Numbered from the stretch's first letter, positions 46,029 through 55,588 are shown. The stretch is 64,000 bases of DNA from an uncultured Bacteroides sp. (GCF_963678425.1 NZ_OY782857.1:531001-595000), one strand, 5' to 3'. Notes: generated by a model not told the origin, from the sequence alone. A program made the numbers and translations.

Positions 46029-47021
46029 ATGTATAAAGAAGAATGGTTGAAAAAAGGATTTGCAGATGAAGCTATTGATAAAACGATAGATATTAAAGCT
46101 GCTATTGATTCTTTAAGAAAAGAAAAGAATGCTGTGATTTTAGCTCACTATTACCAGCCTGGTAATATACAAGATATAGCCGATTATGTAGGAGACAGTT
46201 TGGCTCTTGCTCAATGGGCTGCTAAAACAAAAGCAGATATAATAGTTCTTTGTGGAGTTCATTTTATGGGTGAAACTGCAAAGATCCTTTGTCCAGATAA
46301 GAAAGTATTAGTACCTGATTTAAATGCAGGCTGTTCACTGGCTGATAGCTGTCCGGCTGATAAGTTTGCACAGTTTGTTAAAGAGCATCCGAACCATACA
46401 GTAATCTCTTACGTGAATACCACTGCTGCGGTAAAGGCAGTAACCGATATTGTAGTTACTTCTACAAATGCAAAACAAATAGTGGATAGCTTCCCTAAGG
46501 ATGAGAAATTAATTTTCGGTCCTGATAGAAATCTGGGTAATTATATTAACTCAGTTACTAACAGAAATATGTTATTATGGGATGGTGCTTGTCATGTTCA
46601 TGAGCAATTCTCAGTGGAAAAGATTGTTGAGTTGAAGAAACAGTATCCTGATGCTTTGGTTCTAGCTCATCCTGAATGTAAAGGTGCTGTATTAGCTCTT
46701 GCTGATTTTGTAGGATCAACTGCAGCGATATTAAAATTTGCAGTTAAATTAGATAAAAAGAACTTTATTGTAGCTACTGAATCAGGTATCTTACATGAGA
46801 TGCGTAAGGAGTGTCCTGAAAAGAACTTTATTCCCGCTCCTCCCAACGATAGTACCTGTGGATGTAACGAGTGTAACTTCATGCGTTTAAATACGCTAGA
46901 AAAGCTTTATAATTGCTTAAAACATGAATGGCCAACCATTGAAGTAGATGAAGCAATCGCAAAAGAAGCTGTTAAACCAATTAAAAAGATGCTTGAAATA
47001 TCTGAAAAGTTAGGATTATAA
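46029..47021 (+). CDS. nadA: Quinolinate synthase NadA
   Basis: 330 residues. NadA condenses iminoaspartate (from NadB) with dihydroxyacetone phosphate to quinolinate, using one [4Fe-4S] cluster with an open iron site. Cluster and substrate regions are visible: AVILAHYYQPGNIQDIADYVGDSL, CGVHFMGETAKIL, PDLNAGCSLADSCPAD, YVNTTAAVKAVTDIVVTSTNA, GPDRNLGNYI, HPECKGAVLALADFVGST and the C-terminal CGCNECNFMRLNTLEKLY. Cys residues in the three conserved regions could ligate the cluster. It is monocistronic, with a terminator 34 bp downstream; nadB is 21 kb away. Confidence 0.97.
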   Translation: MYKEEWLKKGFADEAIDKTIDIKAAIDSLRKEKNAVILAHYYQPGNIQDIADYVGDSLALAQWAAKTKADIIVLCGVHFMGETAKILCPDKKVLVPDLNAGCSLADSCPADKFAQFVKEHPNHTVISYVNTTAAVKAVTDIVVTSTNAKQIVDSFPKDEKLIFGPDRNLGNYINSVTNRNMLLWDGACHVHEQFSVEKIVELKKQYPDALVLAHPECKGAVLALADFVGSTAAILKFAVKLDKKNFIVATESGILHEMRKECPEKNFIPAPPNDSTCGCNECNFMRLNTLEKLYNCLKHEWPTIEVDEAIAKEAVKPIKKMLEISEKLGL

Positions 47022-47054
47022 TAATAATTATATGGTAAAAGTGGTAAAATAATT

Positions 47055-47097
47055 ATCTGACCATTGCAAAGTAGGTTTTGTAATGGTCAGATTTTTT
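47055..47097 (+). terminator. Terminator of nadA
   Basis: ATCTGACCATTGCAAA and TTTTGTAATGGTCAGAT form a long stem with a short loop, followed by TTTTTT on the plus strand. Confidence 0.85.
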
Positions 47098-47160
47098 ATA
47101 GGTTTATATTTTCATTATACATCTGTCCTGGTATTAGCATATAACAAGAGTAATATGATT

Positions 47161-48135
47161 TTATATTGATTTAATATGAGATACTATCATTTTACTTATT
47201 TTTTCAGCCCCATTTCTATTAGGATGCTGAGCATCATAAAAATCCTTATTAGGTAAAATAGAAGTGCAATTAATTAAATGTATTTTATCGGATAGGTTGT
47301 TTTCTATAGATTGAATGAATTTTTTAGTTATTTTATCGTGAGTATGTTTTATATCTGGATTCTCAGGCATTAGAACAATAAAATACTTTATTCCTTTATT
47401 CTTAAAATAATTGTTAAGTTTAAAAATTAATGAGATACATTCCTTATTTAGTTCTGAATTTTGTAATGGATTGACATCTGAATTAAGCTGATTAATATCT
47501 CTTTCATATTTTAATTCTGACCTGTTCGATGGATATAAATAGGGGTATATCAAACTAGAAACGTCATCGCCTGGGGCATCATCATCAGTTAACTTGCGGA
47601 TTATAGTTGACAATCCGACTTTTAAACAGGCTCTTCCCTGGAAATTATTTATGAGTGGAGATTTGTTAGCGTAATCATCTAGATAAGGAGATAAAAATTT
47701 CTTCAAATTTTCATTGTATCTATACCCGTACATATAAAAGGATAGAGCAGCTTCAGAAGAAATTTCAGGTTTCTTGGTAAACATGGGGATGTTTAAACAT
47801 TGAATCACATAATTTACAGAAGTCGGCAAATAAGGATAATATAAAGCACTCTCTAAAAGTGGCTGACCTACACCTGATAAGTTACAAGCTTTATCACTAA
47901 TCATCTCATTATTTAAAATTTTACAGTTGACACCGGTCATAGTTTTACTGTTTCCAAATATTGCTATTGTTGGTTTAAAATTATTATCGGACAAAGAATC
48001 CAGAATAATTTCTGTTCGTTCGTAATCATTTGGTAATGATCTGTATAGATATGGCGTTGATAGGTTTAATAACAATAATAGTCCGAGGATAACTACCCCA
48101 CCCATCATGATCTTTTTAACGTGATTCATATTCAT
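47161..48135 (-). CDS. SGNH-like membrane-anchored protein of an acylation cassette
   Basis: 324 residues. One N-terminal hydrophobic helix (MMGGVVILGLLLLLNLSTPYL) anchors a periplasmic domain. IAIFGNSKTMTGVNCKIL is a modified block I (GNSxT) and DAQHPNRNGAEKISKMI near the end is the block V Asp-x-x-His, the catalytic dyad in SGNH esterases and in DltD/AlgJ/AlgX-like partners of MBOAT proteins. I infer that it helps transfer the acyl group, or edits it, on the outside of the inner membrane. It lies 2 bp after the MBOAT gene and is the last of the four-gene cassette. Confidence 0.8.
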   Translation of the reverse strand: MNMNHVKKIMMGGVVILGLLLLLNLSTPYLYRSLPNDYERTEIILDSLSDNNFKPTIAIFGNSKTMTGVNCKILNNEMISDKACNLSGVGQPLLESALYYPYLPTSVNYVIQCLNIPMFTKKPEISSEAALSFYMYGYRYNENLKKFLSPYLDDYANKSPLINNFQGRACLKVGLSTIIRKLTDDDAPGDDVSSLIYPYLYPSNRSELKYERDINQLNSDVNPLQNSELNKECISLIFKLNNYFKNKGIKYFIVLMPENPDIKHTHDKITKKFIQSIENNLSDKIHLINCTSILPNKDFYDAQHPNRNGAEKISKMIVSHIKSI

Positions 48136-48137
48136 TA

Positions 48138-49595
48138 TTAAAATTTGAAATAGATAAATGAAGAGGCATCTGCGCCAAAGTAATAGACCAAAATAAGCAG
48201 AAACAGATAAATGCTATATTTTGCAAATTTATATTTCATGCTGCTAATATTAAGTCCGTATTCTTTATCTTTATTCCGCCATTCAAGTGCTATCATTATG
48301 ATAATGAAAATAATTGAAAATAGCATTGTTACATTATTATATCCAATAATTTTTGGAATACTTAAGATGGAAGGTGAACATATATGTTTGATGTAATTGA
48401 TGAACTGATTGATGCTTTCAGCTCGGAAAATAATCAGTCCGAATGTAACTAGAGTAAACGTAACTACCATTTTTCCGAAATCCTTTATTTTAGGCATACC
48501 GGATTTTGTAAGATGAATTTTGGCCTTTTTGGCAAATGTTCCGCTTAAAATTAAGGGAATAAACAATAATCCGTGGTATAAACCAAACAGGGCAAATGTC
48601 CAATTGGCTCCATGCCATAGTCCGCAAAGTACAAAATTGGTTATGATTGCAAATATTATGCCTAGGTTACCCCAGTCTCTCCATCTGACATTCAAGGGCA
48701 TAAAAACATAATCAGTTAGCCAGGAAGTGAGAGATATATGCCAGCGTCTCCAATAATCGGCTATATTTAGAGCGAAGAGAGGATATTTGAAGTTAATGGT
48801 GACTTTGAAACCCAATATTTTTGCTATACCTATTGCCATGTCCGAATAACCAGAAAAATCTGCATATATTTGAAATACATATAATATAGCACCTAATAAT
48901 AATGTGCTTCCTGAAAATAGTGAATAATTTTCCCAAATTTCATTTGTTACCAATGCAATATTATCTGCAACAACCATTTTTTTAAAGAGCCCCCAAAGTA
49001 TCTGACTAAATCCGTCAATAGCTAAATCATAATTGAATATTCGTTTACTTTTTAATTGTGGAATTAATGTATTTGGTCTATCTATAGGTCCTGAAAGAAT
49101 GCACGGAAAAAATGCTACATAGGTTGCAAATGCAACAAAATCTGTTGTAACTTCATACTTTCCACGGTTCAAATCAATAACGTAGCTTAGCAGACGAAAG
49201 GTATAAAAACTGATACCAAGCGGTAAAATTATGTCGAATGTATGTAAATTAGCCTGTAATCCTATACTTTCAAACAGTTGGGCAAATGAGGTGATAAAAA
49301 AGTTGCTGTACTTAAAATAGGCTAATGATCCTACTCCAAATAGTACACCTATTGTAGTATATATATTTTTCTTTTTATCATCTTTTGATCTTTCTATCTT
49401 TAGTCCTAAGAAATAATAGAGAATGGTTGTGATAATTAAAAGAGGTAATATCTTCCAATTGGCCCATCCATAAAAAAAATAGCTGGCAATCAGCAGGAGT
49501 ATGTTTTGACGTTTGGTATTTTCGTTTAGTACAAAATAGTAAATACAGAAAATAGCAATAATAAATAATAGAAACGGGAATGTGTTAAATATCAT
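48138..49595 (-). CDS. MBOAT-family O-acyltransferase (AlgI/DltB type)
   Basis: 485 residues with about eleven membrane helices. The MBOAT hallmarks are present: YKYPLFALNIADYWRRWHISLTSWLTDYVF (NFKYPLFALNIADYWRRWHI region, about residue 270) and the invariant catalytic His in LCGLWHGANWTFALFGLYHG (about 330). Also typical is ILPLGISFYTFRLLSYVID near 125. Enzymes of this branch take acyl groups (acetyl, D-alanyl) across the inner membrane and put them on polysaccharides such as alginate or teichoic acid. Here the donor is probably the thioester on the adjacent ACP. It is 16 bp from the ACP gene. Confidence 0.93.
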   Translation of the reverse strand: MIFNTFPFLLFIIAIFCIYYFVLNENTKRQNILLLIASYFFYGWANWKILPLLIITTILYYFLGLKIERSKDDKKKNIYTTIGVLFGVGSLAYFKYSNFFITSFAQLFESIGLQANLHTFDIILPLGISFYTFRLLSYVIDLNRGKYEVTTDFVAFATYVAFFPCILSGPIDRPNTLIPQLKSKRIFNYDLAIDGFSQILWGLFKKMVVADNIALVTNEIWENYSLFSGSTLLLGAILYVFQIYADFSGYSDMAIGIAKILGFKVTINFKYPLFALNIADYWRRWHISLTSWLTDYVFMPLNVRWRDWGNLGIIFAIITNFVLCGLWHGANWTFALFGLYHGLLFIPLILSGTFAKKAKIHLTKSGMPKIKDFGKMVVTFTLVTFGLIIFRAESINQFINYIKHICSPSILSIPKIIGYNNVTMLFSIIFIIIMIALEWRNKDKEYGLNISSMKYKFAKYSIYLFLLILVYYFGADASSFIYFKF

Positions 49596-49611
49596 AATAC
49601 TTTATGTTCAA

Positions 49612-49848
49612 CTATTTAGCTTGAATACTGTCAATCATCTCACCCACATTCTTCCATAATAGAATTTCTTTGGAGGTAAATTTGATCTTGAATGCTTTTT
49701 CAATGGCTACCACCAATAGAATATGAGTTAGTGAATCCCAGTTGTCCACATCGTTAGCAGTAGTATTGTCTTTCAATTCTATTTCTTCTTCATCCAGAAT
49801 ATCTTTAAAGATTTCTTGTACTTTTGCTATTATTTTTTCTCTGTCCAT
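49612..49848 (-). CDS. Acyl carrier protein of an acylation cassette
   Basis: 78 residues. NDVDNWDSLTHILLVVAIEKAF places the phosphopantetheine Ser in DSL at about residue 38; the rest is the four-helix carrier fold with an acidic surface (EEIELKDNTTAND). It is not the housekeeping AcpP: no fab genes adjoin, and the motif WDSL is that of dedicated carriers such as DltC or those paired with FkbH proteins. It lies 12 bp after the FkbH-like gene and 16 bp before the MBOAT gene. Confidence 0.92.
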   Translation of the reverse strand: MDREKIIAKVQEIFKDILDEEEIELKDNTTANDVDNWDSLTHILLVVAIEKAFKIKFTSKEILLWKNVGEMIDSIQAK

Positions 49849-49860
49849 GTTTTTAAATTA

Positions 49861-51576
49861 TTATATTTCATTTATATAACAGTCTCTTTTCTTGTATTTG
49901 TCAACATCGAGTACCCAACGATTCTCATTTAACGGTTCGAATCCCAAAGTTGAATAATGGTCTGCTACTATTAAATTTTTAACAGTTGGAAGATATTCGC
50001 CGGTAATCTTTTTGTATCCTTTGGTTTTTGCATATTCCACTATAGTATTTAATGTGAAATTTTCCATTCCTCGTTTCAAAACGCGACAACTCATTAGCCA
50101 GGTGTCAATAAATAAGTTATTATGATCTTTATTTTGCATAATAATAATGCAAATCAATCCATTATCTCCGAATTTATCTTCAAGAGTAAAGCTGAAACAA
50201 TGATAATCGGGATCTTTTGATAGCTTATTAATGTCTCCCTCTGTATACCTGATTGTACGTAAATTGAATTGATTTGAACGCTGAGAAAGTTGTGCAACAC
50301 GTGGAGTATTGAATTTAGTAAATCCTTCTACAATAGAAATCATACCGAGACTTTGGAGAAAATCTGCTTCATTGGTGAACTCCTTTTGAGTGAAGACTCG
50401 CTGAGCTTCCAACTGGTATTGTTTGGTTCGGTCTTTATCTCCAGATGAATAGGATATTGTTTCAAATAGATTCAGATTGTATATAAATTCCAGATAATCA
50501 GCTGGATCCGGAGGTAATTCCGGAACTAATATTCCCGAAACATTTTCTCTGACCATGTTTCTTTCAAATGGATTGTCGTCAAGATATACCATGGAATCAA
50601 AACCTATGTTAAGAACAGACTGGATATGTCGAATATTGTCTGCTTTATTATCCCAATTTGCAACAAATACAGCAATATCATCCAATCTGAGTATCATTTC
50701 AGGATGTTTCTCAAAAGGTTCCCTAGCTAAAGATTCTGTATTTTTGCTGCAGATAGCAAGAATAATTCCGCGCTCTTTGAGTTTTTTTATCCATCTCTGG
50801 AATTCTGTAAACGCTTTACCAATGCCTAGTCCGTGACCCAATTGAATGTTTTCAATGCCATCATCACCAATAATCCCTCCCCATAGAGTATTATCAAGAT
50901 CCAGAATCAAACACTTTTTGATGTTTCCTTTTGATGCGCAAATCAAATCTATTGTTCGGGATGCGATAATTGGAAGGGAATCAATCGAAAGGATCATTTC
51001 GGTACTCGTATAGATAGAAGCGTTGAACATTACATCACGCCCAATCTTATTCTGAATGGACGATAAGTCACAAATATATAGATTCTGATGTTTCTGAGCC
51101 AATTGCATTAATCCGTAATTAAGCTTCCGTATTTGGTAAATAAAAGATTCTTCAATTTGATTGGCCAGATTTCCAAAAATAGTGTCATCAATCTCCGGAT
51201 AGTTATAACATATAATCTTTCCTGCTACTTTTTGGGATGCCATTTCAACAAAAGAAAGTCTCTCTTCTGCTATATTTTTCCTTGTTTCGGACTTTGTACT
51301 TCCGAATTTATCCAAAAATTTATGTGTGGATTGAAATATAATTGTATAGTCTGGACTAAATTGGAATAAATCAGAAGTAGGATCCATGATCAGGCGTTCA
51401 ACCTGATTGAACTCAGCCTCAAACAGATTAAGATTATATCCTTTTTCAATGGCTATTCCTTTCAATGCTATTGCTAAAAATTGTGTAGCAGTATCTCCCA
51501 GTAATGCAACTTTAATAGTTGGTAAATTGATGGTATCTCGTTTTAGATTTCGCCTTAATTCTTTAAATGTTAGCAT
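49861..51576 (-). CDS. FkbH-like HAD-IIIC protein
   Basis: 571 residues in three parts. About 1-200 is an SGNH-like N-terminal domain (IKVALLGDTATQFLAIALKG). About 205-370 is a HAD domain with KKCLILDLDNTLWGG as motif I (nucleophile Asp), ILAICSKNTESLA as motif II and VYLDDNPFERNMV as motif III. The C-terminal ~180 residues are GNAT-like (SQRSNQFNLRTIRYTEGDI, CLSCRVLKRGMENF-type region). FkbH proteins are known to take 1,3-bisphosphoglycerate and load a glyceryl group on an ACP, so glyceryl or a derived C3 acyl is the likely cargo of the cassette. First gene of the four. Confidence 0.92.
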   Translation of the reverse strand: MLTFKELRRNLKRDTINLPTIKVALLGDTATQFLAIALKGIAIEKGYNLNLFEAEFNQVERLIMDPTSDLFQFSPDYTIIFQSTHKFLDKFGSTKSETRKNIAEERLSFVEMASQKVAGKIICYNYPEIDDTIFGNLANQIEESFIYQIRKLNYGLMQLAQKHQNLYICDLSSIQNKIGRDVMFNASIYTSTEMILSIDSLPIIASRTIDLICASKGNIKKCLILDLDNTLWGGIIGDDGIENIQLGHGLGIGKAFTEFQRWIKKLKERGIILAICSKNTESLAREPFEKHPEMILRLDDIAVFVANWDNKADNIRHIQSVLNIGFDSMVYLDDNPFERNMVRENVSGILVPELPPDPADYLEFIYNLNLFETISYSSGDKDRTKQYQLEAQRVFTQKEFTNEADFLQSLGMISIVEGFTKFNTPRVAQLSQRSNQFNLRTIRYTEGDINKLSKDPDYHCFSFTLEDKFGDNGLICIIIMQNKDHNNLFIDTWLMSCRVLKRGMENFTLNTIVEYAKTKGYKKITGEYLPTVKNLIVADHYSTLGFEPLNENRWVLDVDKYKKRDCYINEI

Positions 51577-51655
51577 AAAAGGTATGTGTTTAACATCATC
51601 GAAACCTTTTTCCTGAAAAATCCCGATTTGTAATTGCTTTATTAATGTTTACAGG

Positions 51656-53953
51656 TTATTTTATAATTAATATTTTGGTAGCAATGCCTTCTTTTCCTTC
51701 TGCATCAGCTGCTAAAACAAGGTATACTCCTGATGCCACTCTTTTACCTTTTGAATTTTTTCCATCCCAGGTGAATTGTCCACCTACAGAAGTTCCGGTA
51801 TATAAAAGATTTCCATTAATATCTGTAACTTTAACGTCACTGTCGCGTATTAAACCAGTGATAGTAATTACACCTGTGTAATCTGGTCTTACTGGATTAG
51901 GAAAGGCATGGGCGGTTTCAGAGAAACTGCTTCCACCTTCTGTAGCATCGCTCATATAAGACATTAGTCCTTGATCGGTTCCAATAAATACTTCTCCTGT
52001 ATTTGGATTTATAGCAATCGATTGAATTTTATCTGATAATAATGGACTGTTGCTGGTTGAAAAGTGGTGAATAGTCTCTAACCCATCTTCGCTTAATAAG
52101 AATACACCGTTACTTTCTGTTCCAATCCATTTTCTGTTTGCTCCATCAATGCAAATGGCATTTATTTTTTCATTAGCTAAAAGAAAGTCAGCCAGATTGG
52201 TTCCATCATTACGAGGAACTTTTATTTGAGTACAATAAAAGTCATCATCGAAAAACTTAGTGGGGTTATTAATAACAATAGGTCCTTTTTCTGTTCCTAC
52301 CCATATAGTTCCGTCTTTATCTTCTGCAATGGATAAAATAGCTAATTTTCCCAGGTTGGTTCCGTCCTGATTAGTAAAAGATCCTATGAACTTTGTTTTA
52401 TCATCGCTTTGATCTTCCAGTGTTCCATTTGTATTAAAACAAAAGATCCCCGGTTCATATCTCATAGAAGTTATCCATGCCCATCCTCTTTTATCGAATA
52501 TAATTCTTTCTAATGTAGGCTTTCCAACTAATCCAGGATGAGAAAAATTAATCCATTTTCCATCATCTTTTAGAATATTGATAACATTATCTACATAAGA
52601 ATTAACCATCCATAAATTATGATTTTTATCATATTGAAGTCCATTTATTCTTAGATAGTTTAGTTTATGAGAATCATTTGGAAGCACTGATTTAAGAGTA
52701 CTATTATCTATGCTATATAGTTTAACGAATTTTTTGTCTTTAAATTCATAGACTCCTTCTCCTCCAGAAGATGCAAAGTGATGTTCTGCATCATTAGGAT
52801 CCTGAATAATTGAAGTTATATCTTTATATTCTAAGCCGGTAATGTCTTTTATTCCTTCTTCCTGAAAATTATACCATTTATTATCTTCATACATCATGAT
52901 TGTTCCGGGATTATTTAACCGATTATCAGTCATTCCTCCTCCGCAAACTAATAGTCGGTTATCGGTAAATGTCATGTAATATGGAAGATTTCTTTTAGGA
53001 CTGTCAGGTATAATGGAAGAAGAAGTACTTATTTCCAGTTTATTCTCTTTTAGTGTGTAGCTATTTAATCCTTTATCTCCATTACTTCCCCAATATAAAT
53101 TATCATTTTTCGTATATGATAAATGGTTAAATTTATAATCTGAAACCATATATTTGAAAGAATTGTAATGGTCAAATATAACAATTGAATTGCCGTTACC
53201 AGCAATTAACTTATCATCGAAAATATCACTAAATGAATAGTTTCCATCTACTATTTTTGTGATTGTATTGAAAATATCATCATATTGATAAATTCCATTA
53301 TTTAATTGATTGCCGATAATTTTGTTTTCAAATAATAAAAGCTGATTAAATACTGTGTCTTTAGATTTTATCCAATTATTTATATCTAATAAATTATCTG
53401 TTGTTTTGCCAGAATACAGCCCATCTTCAGTTGCAGCATAAATTATATTATCTTTGACAACAGAGGCATAAACTTTTTTATTTAATACATAAGTATTTGT
53501 AATTTCCTTCTTTTTTAAATCAAGGATTAATATTCCGAAATCAGTTGAAAAGTAGGCATAATCGCCAGTTATATTAATGCTGTTTAATGTTTTATCCTGG
53601 CTCATGGTTTTATTCATAAAGTCAGGTATATTATATATATTTTCGTTTATAAGAATGTCAATATTAGAATTCTTGTACACAATAATAAGAGCGGAATGTG
53701 TGCTGCTATACTTTATATAACTAATATTATTATCACTTAAAATATTAGTTTTATTGAGTAAACGGATACTTTCATCTTCTTTGTCATACGAAAACAAAGC
53801 ACCATCACTTAATGTGTATATAATATTACCAGCCGGAGCAGTTTGAATGACATTATTATATGCCAGATGTGCTTTCCACTCTCCTATTGCCATTTGTGCT
53901 GAAACAGAAGAGGCTATTATAAATAATATAAGGCTATAAAACAGCTTTTTCAT
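51656..53953 (-). CDS. PorZ-like beta-propeller protein with a C-terminal sorting-type domain
   Basis: About 765 residues with a signal peptide (KKLFYSLILFIIASSVSAQ). The first ~650 residues are propeller blades, including two-component-regulator type repeats (IAEDKDGTIWVGTEKGPIVIN, IAINPNTGEVFIGTDQGLMSY). The last ~80 (HAFPNPVRPDYTGVITI, VKVTDINGNLLYTG, TWDGKNSKGKRVASGVYLV, IATKILIIK) form a type IX-style C-terminal domain. Length and plan match PorZ of Porphyromonas, which processes A-LPS for the type IX attachment complex. Whether it acts with a complete type IX system here cannot be told from the window. A second ATG is 6 bp upstream at 53959. It overlaps rdgB by 20 bp. Confidence 0.8.
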   Translation of the reverse strand: MKKLFYSLILFIIASSVSAQMAIGEWKAHLAYNNVIQTAPAGNIIYTLSDGALFSYDKEDESIRLLNKTNILSDNNISYIKYSSTHSALIIVYKNSNIDILINENIYNIPDFMNKTMSQDKTLNSINITGDYAYFSTDFGILILDLKKKEITNTYVLNKKVYASVVKDNIIYAATEDGLYSGKTTDNLLDINNWIKSKDTVFNQLLLFENKIIGNQLNNGIYQYDDIFNTITKIVDGNYSFSDIFDDKLIAGNGNSIVIFDHYNSFKYMVSDYKFNHLSYTKNDNLYWGSNGDKGLNSYTLKENKLEISTSSSIIPDSPKRNLPYYMTFTDNRLLVCGGGMTDNRLNNPGTIMMYEDNKWYNFQEEGIKDITGLEYKDITSIIQDPNDAEHHFASSGGEGVYEFKDKKFVKLYSIDNSTLKSVLPNDSHKLNYLRINGLQYDKNHNLWMVNSYVDNVINILKDDGKWINFSHPGLVGKPTLERIIFDKRGWAWITSMRYEPGIFCFNTNGTLEDQSDDKTKFIGSFTNQDGTNLGKLAILSIAEDKDGTIWVGTEKGPIVINNPTKFFDDDFYCTQIKVPRNDGTNLADFLLANEKINAICIDGANRKWIGTESNGVFLLSEDGLETIHHFSTSNSPLLSDKIQSIAINPNTGEVFIGTDQGLMSYMSDATEGGSSFSETAHAFPNPVRPDYTGVITITGLIRDSDVKVTDINGNLLYTGTSVGGQFTWDGKNSKGKRVASGVYLVLAADAEGKEGIATKILIIK

Positions 53954-54536
53954 AGTCATACTCGTTTAAAAAATTGCATAGTTTATTTATAGCTAACGCA
54001 CGGTGACTAATTTTATTTTTTATTTCGTTTCCTAATTCAGCAAAAGTTTGTTCATACCCTTCAGGTACAAAAATCGGATCATAACCAAAGCCCGAATTTC
54101 CTCTTTTTTCTTTAATAATATTACCTTTTATAATTCCCTCGAAAAGATATTGCTTGTTGTCTATTATTAATGAAACAGCTGTTCTGAATTGTGCTTTTCT
54201 ATTTCCAATTCCTTCCAGATTTTTTAAAACTTTAAGCATGTTTGCTTCAGAGCTTTTATCAGTTCCTGCATATCTTGCAGAATAAACTCCCGGTTCATTA
54301 TTAAGTGCTTCAATTTCTAGACCGGTGTCGTCAGCAAAACAGTTTAATCCATAGTTTTCATGAATATATTGAGCTTTAAGTAAAGCGTTACCTTCTAAAG
54401 TGTTTGCAGTTTCCGGTATATCAACATCGCAATTTATATCTTTTAAGCTAAGTATCTCTATTTTGTCTTTTAATATATGTGATACTTCTTCTAATTTATG
54501 CTTATTATTTGTGGCAAAAACAAGTTTATTTTTCAT
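53934..54536 (-). CDS. rdgB: XTP/dITP diphosphatase (RdgB/HAM1)
   Basis: 200 residues. It hydrolyses non-canonical purine triphosphates (ITP, XTP, dITP) to monophosphates, keeping them out of DNA and RNA. The N-terminal signature LVFATNNKHKLEEVSHIL is present, with CFADDTGLEIEALNNEPGVYSARYAG for the metal/base site and GNSGFGYDPIFVPEGYEQTFAEL near residue 145. NKISHRALAINKL is the conserved end. The gene overlaps the PorZ-like start by 20 bp, suggesting coupled translation. Confidence 0.97.
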   Translation of the reverse strand: MKNKLVFATNNKHKLEEVSHILKDKIEILSLKDINCDVDIPETANTLEGNALLKAQYIHENYGLNCFADDTGLEIEALNNEPGVYSARYAGTDKSSEANMLKVLKNLEGIGNRKAQFRTAVSLIIDNKQYLFEGIIKGNIIKEKRGNSGFGYDPIFVPEGYEQTFAELGNEIKNKISHRALAINKLCNFLNEYDYEKAVL

Positions 54537-54570
54537 TGAATTTTATATAAATTATAAAAAAATATATTTC

Positions 54571-54685
54571 ATCCCTCACCCCTCACTAGTTTTGCTAAAA
54601 CTATTTGCTGGTACTGTTTTTAAATAGTGAGGGATACTTTTTAGCTCTCACTTATCTATCACTTTTAGAGGTGATCCCTCACTAA
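54571..54685. repeat. Intergenic element with iterated CCTCACT word (element A)
   Basis: ATCCCTCACC (54571-54580), CCTCACTAG (54581-54589), the inverted ATAGTGAGGGAT (54624-54635), a degenerate CTCTCACT (54645-54652) and ATCCCTCACTAA (54674-54685) iterate one word. The framework around the words, including TTTAAATAG and ACTTTTAGAG, is shared with the element at 62636-62760. It lies between yitT and rdgB. Confidence 0.7.
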
Positions 54686-54692
54686 ATCAGCT

Positions 54693-55574
54693 TTATTTTA
54701 CCTTTATTGTATCAAAACCTTCTCCGTAAACTCCAATAACCGAACTTTGAGAAACAAAAGCATTTGGATCAATATCTTTTACCAAACGGAATATCTCTAT
54801 TGACTGGCTTTTTTTAGCCAAAACAACAAGTACTTTAACAGAATTCTTGCTGTACCATCCTTGTCCATCTAAAACGGTAACCCCTCTATGGGTATCTTTA
54901 GTAATTCTTTCGGCTATTTCTTCATAATGTTTTGAAAAAATAAAGAACTGGACAGATTGTCTTGCACTGTTTACAATCAAGTCGAGCACATAGCTGATTA
55001 TAACCAATGTAGTGAATCCGAATACTACCCTTTTCCAGTCGTAAAAAACAAAGTAGCAGGAAGATATGATTACGATATCACAATATAGAATCATTCTTCC
55101 AAAGGTAACATCTCTGTATTTATGAACAATTGCTGCAATGATATCAGTTCCTCCGGTACTTCCATTGTTTACAAAAACAATTCCTAGTCCCATACCACAC
55201 ATAGTTGCCCCAATTACACAGGCCATAAAATCCTGGCCAGGTCCGAGTATTAGTGTTTTTCCTATTATTTGCTGGAATGACCACAAAAAATATGTAAGAG
55301 CAAATATTCCAAATAGAGTTTTTATACTAAATTTTGGTCCGAGTATTCTAAGTGCAAACGTGAGTAAAAAGGCATTTATTATAAAATAAGTGATTTGAAT
55401 TTGTACGCCTGTAGCATAATAAATAATTGCAGAAATACCAGTCACACCACCGGTGGTAATTTGGTAGGGCAGTAAAAATGCTGCCCATCCCATTGCATAA
55501 CACATCAAACCTAAGATTATAAAAAAGTAATCTTTTAATTCTCTTAGAATATCTGTTTTATTTAGTTTTTTCAT
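54693..55574 (-). CDS. YitT-family membrane protein
   Basis: 293 residues. Five to six membrane helices (IILGLMCYAMGWAAFLLPYQITTGGVTGISAI, then FIINAFLLTFALRILG) form the DUF161 region typical of YitT, with GGTDIIAAIVHKY as a conserved loop. The last ~80 residues form the cytoplasmic DUF2179 domain (HRGVTVLDGQGWYSKNSVKVLVVL), a ferredoxin-like fold. The transported substrate is unknown. It follows leuS by 14 bp and precedes rdgB after 156 bp that hold element A. Confidence 0.9.
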   Translation of the reverse strand: MKKLNKTDILRELKDYFFIILGLMCYAMGWAAFLLPYQITTGGVTGISAIIYYATGVQIQITYFIINAFLLTFALRILGPKFSIKTLFGIFALTYFLWSFQQIIGKTLILGPGQDFMACVIGATMCGMGLGIVFVNNGSTGGTDIIAAIVHKYRDVTFGRMILYCDIVIISSCYFVFYDWKRVVFGFTTLVIISYVLDLIVNSARQSVQFFIFSKHYEEIAERITKDTHRGVTVLDGQGWYSKNSVKVLVVLAKKSQSIEIFRLVKDIDPNAFVSQSSVIGVYGEGFDTIKVK

Positions 55575-55588
55575 TTTGTTGTCTATAC

